Below are positions 26,770-40,460 of a stretch of 64,000 nt of DNA, piece after piece. The translations under genes were made by a program, and so were the position numbers. The DNA is taken from the NCBI RefSeq assembly GCF_001522545.3, contig NC_031770.1, forward strand, positions 6,971,321 to 7,035,320, given 5' to 3'. The number at the start of each line of letters is the position of its first letter. Within the stretch, counting starts at the first letter, position 1. Source of the DNA: Parus major (taxonomy: Eukaryota > Chordata > Aves > Passeriformes > Paridae). The notes beneath the pieces are model-generated. The model was not told the DNA's origin. It worked only from the letters and a program-made list of their open reading frames with translations, and did not search any database.

Positions 26770-29404
26770 TGGAAGAGCACCTCATTAAGAAGCTCTCCAC
26801 GGATTGGGGCGTTTGCAGCCTGCAGATTGAGCAAGGATGTTGGATATGGTGCTACAAACCTTCCAAGCCACAAAAGTAAAAGCAGGTTCTGCAGATGAAT
26901 GTTAGGAGACAGGAGTTTTCATGTTTGTCACAAATATGTTGAGAGATAATTTTGGGATAGGCTGCACATGGAAGGAATTGAAGATGTTATGGTCTATGCA
27001 CACCTCCTTACTTTTACTTTACAGTAATACAGGGTCTGCTTTTGTTCTGAGATATTTATGTTGGCAACAGCAGCTGCTCTTCAGCAACAGAAACTAATAT
27101 TTAAACTGGACAAAATGCTATTTATTATTTTAAACTTAAAGGAAAGAAGGAAAAAAGAAGAAATAAAGTGGAGAGAGAAAGATAAAACTCCTATTGGTGT
27201 ATTTATATCTCTACATCAGTATAGCTGTATGTTGTACCTTAGCTTGATTTCATGAAAATTATGTCCTCTTTCCTTTCTGAGAACAGAGAGGCAGCTTTTA
27301 GTTTTCTTAGGAATCTATACATTCATTATTTTAAAAACACAGAGAGAAAAAGACCAAATGCCACGAAAGCACAGAATGTCTGTGGTGATTTAGGTGGTGG
27401 AAATGTAGAATTTCACCACATTTTAAACATCATTATTATACTGGAGTAAATGTTGCTGCTTGTAGAATCAGACTACTGAGGCATACGTGTAGCTTTTGGC
27501 CTGGTTATGACAAAACATTGCACAGTTTTATTTGCTACATGTTGCTATAGGGAGCTCTGAAAAGAAAAAGAAATAAACTTTGTGTGTGTATAGGAAACAG
27601 AAGCATATAATCTGTTCTCAAGGGAGGATGCAGGGAGGGAGCACAGATCCTCTGGTCTGCTTTAGATTTGGGGGAAGATCACCTTTGGTCTTGTGCCAGC
27701 TTGTGTCACTGCTGTCACTGACCCCCAGCCTATCCTGCTCAGGGTCCAAAGAGTGGTTCATCCTGCCAGGGAGCATATCCATCAGCTCTTCTCCCCATGG
27801 TGTGATCCAAGGTAGATTATAACAAAGGATTAATCAACAGGTGTTCTACTGAAAGATTATAAAAGCCCTCGGAAAATCTGAGTCAGAAGACTAAACCACA
27901 AATGTTTCCAGAAGCAGAATAAATTCCTGACACAAGGTTAAAGGTTGAGACCATCTATTTCCATCTTTCTCATCTGCTTTTTCTCATTTTTCTGTTGGCA
28001 TTTCATTTCTGGAATAGATGTTTCTTTAATGAGCAATTCTAATAAGGGTTGCACTGTCATCTTTCCAAGGAAGGAGTGAGCTGTATATTTTTCAGAGCCA
28101 CTATACACAAATGTGTAATAAGTATTTATGAAGTACTTCTGTATTTATCTCCAGTCCAGTGCTTTGAGTTCCTGTCACCATTAGAAAGGTCTGATGCTTA
28201 TGTAGTCATCAGGATTTGGATATTATGATGTCAATTTAGGTTATCCAGGAAAATGGATATTTTCATATAATTCTTTGTGATAAAAGAATCCCAATCCAGT
28301 AGGTCACATAAGAAAAGTTCCTATTAAGAAGATTTTCATAACTAAGCTAATTTTTCAACTTGATCAGCAGATCCTTATCCCTCAACTCACACCATATCAA
28401 CTTTTTTGACACTGTGTTGTTTTAAAATATCTTTTTTGTAATTCATTGAGAGTTAATTGCATTTTGTTATTTGCTCCATAATTGGCATAATGTAATATGT
28501 TTGCAAAAATTGAGATATATGATAACTCATTCTTTGACACTTCTTTTGGGTCTGATCACCAGTTAAATAGATTATTATTAAAAATAATGGTAAGAGCTAT
28601 GAAATTGCTATTATAATATTCAAGTAATCCTAGAAATCTAATTACTACTTGAATAAAAATTTGTTACATGCATAATTTAACAGTGTTCTTATTTCAGACA
28701 GCGTGGTGTCCATGATACTAATTGGTGTCTTCCCATAATTTAAATACTAAAAAAATTATTACGTGGAAGTGTAAATTGATGAGCTCTCAGCAGTCTAAAA
28801 TTAACATTCATGTGATGTATTTAGCAAGGAGAAGCTCTAACTTGATTCCAGACGAGAGACTTAATAAGCTCTCTTTTTCAGTGGAAATTAGCTTTTTATG
28901 GATAATGTAGTTTGACTATCTAGAATTTTATCTATTCCAAAGGTCTTGCTGACTGGTACAGTTTGCAGCATTTCCCCTGAACACTAAAGGACAAATCCTG
29001 CCCTTCATTCAAATGGCACTTAGTGACTGTCCTTAAAAATTTCCCTTTGAAAGCTTAGACTGTTCACTGAATACTCAGTTGCCTCATGGCCTCCCTTCTA
29101 GTCTTTCCCATGTTCTCCTTAGGAAGAAATAGAAGTCTATCTAGTTACTTTCTCCTTTTAAAATTGTATTTATATGTATTTATATTTCAGCCATATTTAT
29201 ACTAGATCTATATTATTATCTTATTGCACTTTTCAATCTTGCAGCTGCCCACCCTCTGTAACCTCACTGCCTGGGTTCTACTCTGCAAGAAGCAATTGTG
29301 TGCTCTATAGGTATCTCCAGACTGCTGAGGAAAAGCCAGGAACATCTCCAAAGGCATCAAAAACATCTTGAGCTTTGGGCACTCTTCCCCTTTTTCCTTT
29401 CACT

Positions 29405-29449
29405 TTTTGTATTTATTTTTTTTAATTTTTTTTATTTTTTTATTTTTTT
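29405..29449. repeat. T-rich tandem tract (T6-8 A)n
   Basis: Blocks of five to eight T separated by A or AA. Confidence 0.88.
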
Positions 29450-30284
29450 GGTAGCTATCCTGTAAAGCATAAATAAGCTGGAAAAGTTCTCTGGTATTCA
29501 GAAAGCATATTGCAGAAATCACAAACAGGACTTCAGCTAGTCAGATATATTACCTGCTTTCATATTTGTGGTTTTCTATTCAAAGAAGGAGGAATGTCTC
29601 ACTTAACATGATGAAAGTTAAAATTCTCTTTTGTTGTATACCAGCAGAATAATTTAATTCTCTTTTCTAAATTCTCTTGGCTGATGTCAGGAAGATAATC
29701 TGATGGGTTTGGTCTGTGGCTTTACACTCTGGAAAAGGTAGTTGCTTGGAGCTGATTTGTTAAGAAATGAATTGAAGTAAGAAAATAAAGCTATATGGAC
29801 CTCATCCTAGAGACATTACGTTGACACATGAAGTATAAAATATTTCCTGGTAAAAGGCCCAATTATTGTTATCCAAACCTTTTCTTTGATGTAATCTTGC
29901 CCCATGCCCCAGGAAAGAGCACATCTCTAAAACTTAACTTGGAGCCCAATCCTCTAGTGAATCCTACTGTATTGTTGTGGGTGTCTTTTAACCATATTCA
30001 TGATTAGATGTAGTGTGAAAACACAGTCATTATAATAATATCATCTTTTTCATGCCTTCCCACATCTTAGCACTCTGCAGTGATTTCATTTACCTGTGCA
30101 CTGTGGCATAACTAGTCTTGAATGTAATCTTAGTTATACCACACATTCTGTACATTTTACCAGCTAAGAAAAGCCCACCAATGGCAAGATTTCTGTTCCT
30201 AGATGATCACCCACAACCATTTTAATAAAATGCAATTGTTTTATCTGGACTTCACAAACGTAAAGAGAAAGAAGCTGCCATGAA

Positions 30285-30420
30285 GCCTGATGAGATTGAT
30301 GCCCTTAGTCCCATCAGTTAATTTTTGGTAGTCTTGTGAGGAGCAGAGAGTCTGACTCAATAATCCTCGTAGTTCCCTTTCAGCCTGAGATATTCTGTGA
30401 CTCTGAGTGTATTCAACTGA
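30285..30420 (+). mobile_element. CR1 3'-end fragment
   Basis: GACTCAATAATCCTCGTAG, then TTCCCTTTCAGCCTGAGATA and TTCTGTGACTCTG match the pattern of the CR1 tail (gactcaatgatcct..gggtcccttccaac..gatattctatgattct). The part before 30350 is too decayed to bound exactly. Confidence 0.75.
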
Positions 30421-32789
30421 GTCCCACTCACAGCTTAAAACTCATTCTGTGAGGAAAGAACAGTAGTTCAAGTCTTTGTCTGTGTGTCCTTGCAGAGCTT
30501 TTAGAAGCCCTGACACACTAAGGTTGAGTAGCAGTAATATTTGTGGTGTCACGTGTATCAAATAGTTTTACCACAAAGGTGTTGACCCTTGGTATCTTTT
30601 TGAACTTCTGTGACTGCATTAGATAGTAAATGCCTCAGGAAAACATCTTCTGTTTCCCATTAATTCCTTAGTTTTTAGTGCAGAGGGTCTGTGTGTGTGT
30701 TCTGGCCACAGAATATTGTGATGCTGGGCCTTATTTGTCCTACTTTTTATCCACCATAGCATTTCTTACTGTTTATTTATGCAATATCTATTGTAGTGGT
30801 CCTAGTCAGTTTTGGAGAACCTTAATACTACTCCAGTACAAACACAGAAAGTCGCCATATACATAAATTTACATTACCAAAGTCATCTCTCGTTCTTAAC
30901 TTTGGTCACTTCAAGAAGTTTGGAAGAAGTGTGTGTGAGAACATGGAGACTTTTAGGTGCCTTGTGAAAAGTAAGAATGTATTGATGTTAGGACAAATAT
31001 CTTTCTCCTGAAATGAAAGAAAGGATCAACAGAATAGACCTGCTATTCTGAATCTTATCAAAGTACCTGAAAGTCAAGCTAAAGGCATTGCTGGCTCTGA
31101 GGGCTGTTCACTGTGTTGTCCTTTTTCCTGCATCTCTGTTAAATTGGAAAGCTGCCATATATCACTGGAAAGGGCAACTGCCACTGAGGCAGAATAGCAG
31201 AGCTGAATGATACTGTGTAGTGAATGACTAATCCTGTTTCTAAGCCAAAATCCTGTTTATAAGATGTATTCTGCAGCTCTGCGCACCGCAGATCGTGTTG
31301 GCAGCTGGGTTAATGGAAGGCTGCCTTGGGCCTGGAAGAGAGTTAGTTGTGCATTTTTGTCTTGGGAATGCATTTAGAGCTATTGTGTGCTGCACATGTT
31401 GGCAAAATGCTCACCTGTCTTCTGTCTCAAGGTGTGATATGCAGAAAATAGTATAAAACACTGTGATTCACAACAATGGAGAGAAGCATCTCTTACAATA
31501 GAATAGCTCTGAATTTCTATTTTTTTTATTATTTTTGTAGAAAAAGGGATTTTCTTTTTAACTGGTAATTTCTGAGGTAATAAAAAGTTAGATTTATGCA
31601 CATACTTTGAATTTATGCAACTCAAGTAACTTGCTGGTGATTGTATCGGTGAATAAAACAAATTGCATTATGCATTGCCAGGACTGCGGTGTTATTTCTC
31701 AAATTCCATATTAATAACTACTAATAAAATATCAGGTTGTTGTGGAATTGTTTCCTGTTTAATTAATCTATCAGAATCTGATTATTCAATTTAAGCTAGT
31801 TTCTTATATCAATGAAATATTGCACAGCTAGGAAGAACACATCAGGCTTATTGCAGAGGAAATGCAGCAAGAGTCAGAATTTATCTTTCTGTGAGTACTG
31901 TTGGGGAGAAAGTTCGAATCCTTTCCAGAGCTTCTGTGCAGAGCAGAATCACTACTAGGTTTGTTTACTTGGCAGCAATTGTGTACATATTAAATTCCCC
32001 TTCAGGTTTATTCGGGGTGAGGTTTGCAGAAACAAATGTGCACCTTGTTGAAGAGTGCTAAGTCAGAAATTCAGTGCGTATTAACAAAGTGAGTATGAAA
32101 ACAAATGTGAATGGGCTTTCTGTGTACCTGACAGGTAGGAGAGAAGTCAACCATTTATGCTGCAGAGCTGCTTTGGGCAGGGGGAAGTCACCTTCTGCTT
32201 TAAAATACACTTTGGGTCAGGCTTCTGCTCAATAGAGCTGCATTTGGTTTATTTCTGAGCTGTCACTGCTGCAGAAAAGGACCGGTTCACGGGGTGTTCT
32301 GCGAGAAGATAACTGTAATTGGCAATCCATTTCTTCATTTCCATGCCATAGCCAGCCTTGACAAATTAATCATGATCAAATGCAGGCTGTGGGAAGGGGG
32401 TGACCCACGTAGCACAGAAGAAAAATGAGAGCCTGTGCTGGCACGACAGACTAATCCTTCAATCCACCCATCTGACTGAATGAGGGGACTTGTTGCGCCT
32501 GTCACCAGCACCACCCATAAACAAACTGTTCCCTCTCAGTCACAGGGTTTGGCGGGTGTGATAAAGGTTATTGAGAGCATCCCAACACCTCATCCATCAC
32601 TGATGGGGGACATGGAGCTCCTGGATAAGTCCTCAGGAGGAAAAGTCACAGTGGCTTACAAGATCCTGCCTTGAAGAGAGAACAGCCTAAATTGTGTTTG
32701 TGGAGTGGTTTTGTGTCTGATCCCAGGGGAACCAAAATGACTCCTTGGTTTGGATGGGTGTGTTATGGCTACTGCAAAACAACAGAAAA

Positions 32790-32856
32790 AATTTGGGATT
32801 GAAGTTTAGATTATATAAGGGTCCATTCCAATCCAAGCCATTCCATGATTCTGTTA
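32790..32856 (+). mobile_element. CR1 3'-end remnant
   Basis: TTTAGATTATATAAGGGTCC is followed by ATTCCAATCCAAGCCATTCC and ATGATTCTG, the pattern of a CR1 terminus (gattatataaaggtcccttccaatccaagccattctatgattctg). It is a very short, 5'-truncated copy. Confidence 0.72.
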
Positions 32857-35800
32857 ATATTGCTGGCAGGTCTGGGTGGTTATAGCTTCACACAGACTCT
32901 GATTTTGTCCCAGGGAACAGGAGGTAAGTTGGTTCCAGATGGAAGGAAAGCAGTGGCAGCCTAAATAAAATTATATACTCTGACAGTTCTGTAGAGAACT
33001 TTGGAAATTTTGGTAGATATTTGCTTAACTTCTTTTTATCTATTTTTTAGAATTATGTAGCAGCTGTGTGACTTCTATGGTTACATTAGGAATATTGGAT
33101 TCTTTTAACTGGCCTACTCATAGTAGTACTCATGGTAATGTTCTTTACTTGATAATGTACTTTATTCTACCTATGGCTATGATTTTAGGTTTTCACCTGG
33201 CAACTAAAATGGAAACAGAGTTAAGTTCATGCTGGAGCACATTGGATCCAGAGAAGCTATGGTGATTTGCACTAGCTGTGAAATATTCCATTGCATTGAG
33301 AGGGATAAATGTGATTTTTTTTTGTAAATGACCCTACTCGTTTTAAATAACTGCATTGAGCTCAGCAGAGGAGAAATCTAGTCCAAAGTATTGTACTTTT
33401 AAAAAAATATTTGATTTGGGCAGGGAAGACTTTATTGTACTTTTTCTTGAAAGGGTGTTTAGCCCCTCAAAAAGAACATTACTTTAAAGTCTGATTTGTA
33501 AACTATTTGTATATCTTTTTTATTTCTTTCAGTATATTACTTATATATAAGAGAATGAAAGTACTTGCTTTCCTATATATTACTAGATGATAATCTGTAG
33601 CTATCATTTTCCAGTTTAGTTTTGGACAATGCAGGCATATCATTTTTCCCCCCTTCTCTCTGTGATGTTTGAAAGAGCCCTTTACTAGAAATATGATATA
33701 ATAGTATTTAAAGGGTAATAATTTCTTGTATGTGATGCTGTGGCAGTGGAAGAGATTTTGCCCCCTTCTCTTTCATTCCTCTCTGGAATATGAACATTAA
33801 ACATTCATTTGCAAGGAGTATCCTATATAGAAAATATAATAGTTCATCACACATTGTGACTTGTTTCTCTTACAAACAAAATTTTGGGTTGCTTTGGGTC
33901 AGTCATTGAAGAATGTGCTATTCAATGTGAATAATTTTCTGTCACTTCTGCATGGGGAAGGGCTCAAAAACCCCTGAGCTAAAAAAGAGCTGATATAAAT
34001 GTCAGCACCTTGTTCTAGCTTCCAGCCAGAACTGTATTTCCTTTATCCATTTTCTTGTTTCTCAGTTTGGATGAACAAAAACGTATTTCTAAACACAAAA
34101 GGCGCCACATGAAGTGTTTGGCTTTTTGAGGAGAAAAATACGGCACAGGAACACCTAGAACGTAAGATAAAGAAAAAACAAGTGCATCCTTAGGATGAGA
34201 TTGTTGAAGTGGTGAGCAGTGTGTGGTGCATGGTTTCAGCTTTGTGCACCAGCCCGTTATGCAGAGCTGGAAAAATGGAGAACCAGTTTTATGCAGAACG
34301 CTTATCGCCGTAAATTGCCCAGTGTAGGCTGTGAGCTGCAGACAGTGCAATCATAATAGCTTCCAAAGCGATGCACTTTCATGGATTCAGAACATTAGTC
34401 ATTCTCTTATGCCCTTAATTACCATTAGGTAGTTACACTTGTGTCTGTAATAGGTGCTAAACATTCTGCCACTGATAGGTTTTTAACTATTCTTTTTGTT
34501 GTAGCAGTAAACACGCTATAGCTGACTGTTAGGAGGCCAGAACATTATTTTTTAGCCTAGTGCCATTAGGAACATGTCCAATGACATTTTGAGCTGTATT
34601 TGCTGGTTGGTTGTAGCCTTCTGGGTTTGGTTTGGTTTTCAGGGTGTTTTTTTTTCCTGTCTTTAGGAATGAAAGTAAAGAACAATTCTGTTGCTAAGCT
34701 GGTACTGCTTAATTAAGAGATGATGGGTTTTGTTCCCTTTTTGCCTGGTTTGCAAAGTGAGAAAGGAAGGAAACCTGATAGATTTTTCACAGTACTAAAA
34801 ATAAAACAGAAGAAACAAGTGATGCTATTTATGTGCTGGCCATGCCAGTCAATGCCCTAGGAACCTGTTGTATTTTGCTATTAAGATTATAAACTACAAT
34901 TTACTAGTTTTCAGTAAAGCAATGAACCACTGATGTATAGTAGATCCTTCCAAAAAAAAACCAGATGTGAGACTCAAAGCTTCCTTTCCTTTTAATCAAA
35001 TCTGCTAGCCATGATTCAGGTAATGAGAATGTGAATTGGCAATGCTTCCATGACATTCCTAATGAGGATTTCACGTTATGGAACCCTGTACCCATCTCTC
35101 AGTTGTGTAACTTGGTGTAGTTGTCACCATTTTATTGACTGTACCTGAACAGAAGCAGTGACTGTCATTGCCCTGATTGGTGGCCAAGAGTTAGAGAATG
35201 TACAACTGATAAATTTTAGTGTAACTAACTCCCCACAAATATTTTCAGTTGATATTTTCCAAAATATGATGTGGGAATATGTAACTACTCTGGCCTTGAA
35301 CTTCTTTAATAATGCCAGCATATTCAAAATTTTCTTACTAAGGGCAGTCAGTGATGTTCTGGCTGCGGAATTTGAGGCATTTGATGGTAAAGAATTAGCT
35401 TCCAAATCCTTTCTTAACTTGTTCCATGTTTTCTCTTTCCTAGTCGTTGACCTTCTTCTGAGTTTTTCATGTGATTACATGGCATTTATGCTGACCTTAA
35501 CTAAGCTGAGAATCTTCTGAAAAGGAATAAATAGAAATGTTTCTCCATCAACACTAATGCCAATAAAACATAGGCTTAAAGTTCATAAATATATATTAAG
35601 TTCAAATTGCATGTGATTTCAAGAAATCATCTACTTTTAAAAAATAGCATTTGATAACAAGTTATGTTTGCTTGATAGACCAATTTTCACAAATTATTTA
35701 AGTTTCATGGTATCAAAGCTTTCTGCTAGGGAGAGGTCACCTTGACATTTGTACTGAATGCATTTCAGCCTTGGATCCACATTTTATCATTCTTGATGTC

Positions 35801-37213
35801 TTAAATTTTCCCTTACCTCCACAATTTTTTTTAATCTACTTATTTTTATTATTTGTTTTTATGACTTACTGTCAACATATTTCACTGATTTTCTACTTAC
35901 TAAACAAAATGGTTCTGTCTGATTTTCATGTGTAGCTTTAATTTTGTAACTTTTAATGTATGATCTGTGCTATTTAGGTCAGTCTGTATTTATTGCTTGT
36001 TTTTGTCTCTGCCTACTAAATACATTAATGTCTGTGGATCTCTAAATTGCAAGGCTCCTATCTTCCCCAAAAATGTCAGGACTGGTGATGAAACTCTCTT
36101 TTCTTTCCTTTATTATAAATCTAGATATCCACAGAGTAAATGCTAGAAGATAATAATGGGCTTCAGTCCAATCCTGAATTACCTGTCTGTAAAGCTCAGC
36201 ACTTAAGGCTATCATCACATTAGCACATGTTAGATGCAGTTGTTTAAAAGACACTGTTTCATCCAAAACTGCCAAAACCACCACCATCAAAACCCCAGAA
36301 AATCCTATCTAAGTACTGCTTGGCTACTCCAGGTCCCCCTGTGTTGAGAATGCTCAGCCCACAGCTGCCCCAAGCAGGGACCCCTGCCCTTCCCAGGTCT
36401 GTCTGTCCACCTCCAAACCATTTCCATCCCAAAAAGTGTGGCTGGATGAAAAAACACCTACACTGAAGCTGTTGAATCCAATCCAGCCCACTGATTTCAC
36501 CCAAAGCAGAGGATGTCCACACAAACATGCAGGTCTGAGCATGGGGTAACTCCTGGGGGACAAGGATATGACAGTAACACCTTCATTTCTTAAAAGTGGA
36601 TTTAGAAAGTAATGTTCTCCACATTCTGAACTTGCTTTGTTCCAACTGGTTTGTGAGCCTTTTTATTTGTTTACTGGATTTTCTAAAGTACTTCAGTCCT
36701 TCAGAAGCATCAGTTCTTTCTGGTGGTATTATCTCATGCATGAGAAAATGTAATTTCTACATGAGAAAGGTAGATGTGGAACCTGATGGGAAATCATAAG
36801 AAACAAGATTGACGTTAAACTTTTAGCACAAGAAATGTCCCAGAAGCTCACACATTCATTGTTTCCTCCCTTGACTCTGGTACTGCACACAAACTCTTTC
36901 AATTGTGTTCTAATCAGTTTTCAAACTGTTTGCAAAAGTCTGTCTGACTGCTAACATTTTTTCCTTCTTCCATCTCTTTCTGTTTAGAGGTTTTTTCTAA
37001 ATTCCTGCTGGAGAGGGGATGTCTTAATTTGACTTCAGTTCCTTTCTTTTGGTGTTTGCATGAATTCAGATAACCTGAAGCAATTAGTCTTCTGGTTTCT
37101 TAAAATTACTCTGTTTCATAGAGGTTTAATTGTGATCTCCTGTTTTCTAAGGAATACAAATGCTCCTTAAACCTTTCTGAATTTCAGAGATCCTTCTTTC
37201 ATTTGGATGCCCA

Positions 37214-37253
37214 ATTTCTGTATTCCTAGAATTTATTTCTGTATTCCTAGAAT
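37214..37253. repeat. 19-bp direct repeat at 21-bp spacing
   Basis: ATTTCTGTATTCCTAGAAT occurs at 37214-37232 and again, identically, at 37235-37253. This is a recent-looking local duplication. Confidence 0.95.
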
Positions 37254-40200
37254 ACTTTTAAGTTTGGTCTGCTGGTTATATGGTGGTTTCTACATAGCTT
37301 GATTAGCATTCTATTACAGTACTGTAATTTATTTTTTACATATTCTTAAATGATTTATATAGCAACTGCAGCTTTCCTCTTTGTCATAATTTTAAACAAT
37401 AACATTCAGACTTTCAGTGGCCTAACACCACAAACTTTGAGTATGTTATTCTTTTTCTGTCTCCTAGTACTGTAAGTTCATCAGGTTTTACTTGTATCAG
37501 TACCAAACTGCATGAGATTATTTTTTGAAATTAATATATAAATATGTATAGTGCACATAAACATTGGTATTGATCTCATTGGATTTGACTCATTAGAACT
37601 GTGAGTTTTTCTGCTTTTCTCTGGAGGTCCTTTCTTTAGCAATTGATCTCTAAACAACAACCATGTTTACTGCAAATCTAACTGGAAATGTCTAACTGGA
37701 ACTGGTGTGTGTCCCCAAGTACCTTACATTGATCTCACCAGCACAGGTACTCTCATGACTTCATTTTCCATCCCCTTCCTTTCTTCCAGTTTTTCTGCAT
37801 GTGATTAGGACTTCTTTTTGCAGGCTTTCATGTTTTGGTGAAGAAAAAAAGTAAAAATACTAGAATACGTAGAATGTTTTATGGCAGAGGAATCTGTGTT
37901 GTATGGTGGCTTGATGTTGGCTGACAGATGCCCACCCACTCACTTGCTTAATTCTCAATTCTCTTCCTCCTCAGCAGGACAGGGGGAAAAACAAGATGAA
38001 AAAATATGTGCACCAAGATGAAGACAGGGAGATTGCCAAGTACTATAATCAGCAAAACAGTACTGATTTTGGGGAAAAATTAATTTAATATATTGTCACT
38101 TAAAATAGATTTACTTAGTGAGAGGCAAAGGTCTCCCCTGGACCCCATCTTTCCCTGGCTCAGCATCACCCCCTCACTCCCAAATCTTCTTCTACCTCCT
38201 GAAAGAGGAGCCCTCAGAGCTGTTTCTAATCTTTATTTTCCCTCACTCCCAGGTGCTGTTTTTCCTTTTCTAGATTTTGATCCATGAAGTGATACATACA
38301 CACAACTTGCCATCCTTCATTCAGTTTTGGGATATTATTTTTACCAATTTCTGTTCCCAGAGATGTGCAGAAGACTGAGCTGTGAAGGCTGTTGTCTGCA
38401 TACCAATAATTCACTGAAATAATCCCAACCCAACTCAATGTTGCAGTGGTATTTTTCACAATCTGGAGATGTGCAGCTGTCATGATAAAGGGAACTATCT
38501 TGAGTGTAATTGTATATGTAGTGAGGACACTTTGATAAAATTAATGGAAATCACATTGGCTAAAGCTGTTCCCCAATCTTGCTTCTGTCTTACATTTTTG
38601 ATGATAAACCAAAATTGACAACTTCTTTTGAATTGACAACTTATTACATATATAATACATACATATTAAACATCTCTTTTCCCTCCTTTGACTCATTGCT
38701 TGTCAGTGAGGTTCCTCCATGCAATGCATTTAATGCTTTTCCATATCCCTTCTGCTAATCTGCCTTGGATGTCATGTTTCTGAGAGGATTAGTTGTGTTT
38801 GACTGTGGCATGGACCTGCTTTTCCCAGGAGTGGTGTGGGTCATCTCATGCCAACCATACACATAACCTAAATTTAATAAAGTGCTGGAACAAACAACCC
38901 CTTTGTGGCCACGTGGCCACATCTAGAAGGAAATTGAGGTGGGAGGTCAATTTTCGCTTTAAGATAGGTTTGGAGATGCCTGGGTTTTTAAGTGGAGGTC
39001 TTTAAATCTCACTTGTCTGAGGGGTGGTAAGAAATTTACATTTAAATTGTACAGATCAGGTTCTTATTTGTACTGCATTGTGGGACAAAAGAGATTTCTT
39101 AGTCTTCCAAATCCTTTGCTGCTTGATCTGACCAACCATAGCATTGGTTCCTTCGTTTCAAATCTGGATATTTCTTCTGAATACAATAACTGTCATTTTC
39201 TCTGTCATTGCTTTTTTCCTTGTCTCAATTTGAATATTGTTCAAAATTATTTGAAAAACATGTCTGTTTGGGCTTTATGTTTCCCCCTGAAGAGTGGCAT
39301 CTCACTAAATGAAATCATTTTACTTTAAGGCTGGATTTACCACTGTTGGTCTAACCAGAAATGCTGATGTTTGTTAAACCTTTCTGAATGTTAGGAAATC
39401 CCATTCCTTGCTAAAGCAGCATTTTTGCTCATATAATGATTTCAAAATAAATTTCAAAAACCCCAACAATATACTGGCAACATACCAGAATACATGTTGA
39501 AAATCCTATTTAAAACAATTTCAATAAGACCTAAAGTTCATATCAGGACTAAATTGGATTTGAGTTTCTGGAATCGCAAGTGCCATTAACTGGTTATTTA
39601 ATTTCCCTTTTGATTGAAGAATGTAAGACTCAATAAAAGCATAATTGTGAGTGAAATGCAAATTAGAGATGTTAGGAGAAATTTTATTTGCAGCAAATAC
39701 TTGTTTGACAGTTAATACTGTGATCTTTTGAAACACTGAAGAATCTGATAAGATCTGGGTTATTTTGTTGATCAGCTACCAGTATTAGGCTTAAAAAGCA
39801 ACTGCTTCTTGGGGAGATTGTTAGTCAAAAGTGTCCTCATGAGGGTGTTTCAAGAGATAAGGTTATTTTCATATTTTACCCGTTAATGGTTTTTTTTATA
39901 CCCTTTAGAACTTCAGGTCTTTCCAAGAGCATCAGAAGTGAATAATGCAATGTTGTAACCAGGCAGGTTTGCTGAAATCAGGGTTTTAAATTTCAATTTT
40001 TCCTTACTCTTGCTTTAATCCAGTTTTTCCCATTATTCCAAATTCCAGCAATCTTCTAACCCCTTATTATCGGTTGTGTATACTGCTGTAATCTCAGAAC
40101 ATGCAAAAAGGTTTTTGGTTCAGCATTGGGAGGAGGGTTGAAGAGGTGCTAGTGGGTTCCATGTGATTTTTGTTGACAAAGCTGTTTCTGCAATACATCC

Positions 40201-40399
40201 TGAAATGAAGATAAGTAGTGTAGATTGGCTGGTTGCTGATAGATACAGGAGCATAAAATCAAAAAAGGCACACTGTGACCCTTGCAGGACAAAAAGAAGG
40301 ATTTGTGGAGCTGACCTCTTGCCAGGCAAATGACTACTACGGAAATGAAACAGCATCTGGGCAAAGAGAAAAAATTCTTCTTCTTAAAAAATAAATGCA

Positions 40400-40460
40400 T
40401 AAAATTCTGAGATAGTGCAATGATGCATCAAGTCCAACAACCTGCACAAGCACTTGTTTT
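40400..40460 (-). mobile_element. Possible CR1 3'-end remnant
   Basis: AATTCTGAGATAGTGCAATG followed by ATGCATCAAGTCCAACAACC and TGCACAAGCACT resembles the complement of a CR1 tail (gatcatcaagtccaaccatc..cagcact). It is short and diverged. Confidence 0.5.

Noticed and set aside
33068..33265. 65-codon hydrophobic + frame as a possible membrane protein or viral envelope relic
   Set aside because: Too short, AT-rich composition explains the hydrophobic residues, and no family motif is visible.
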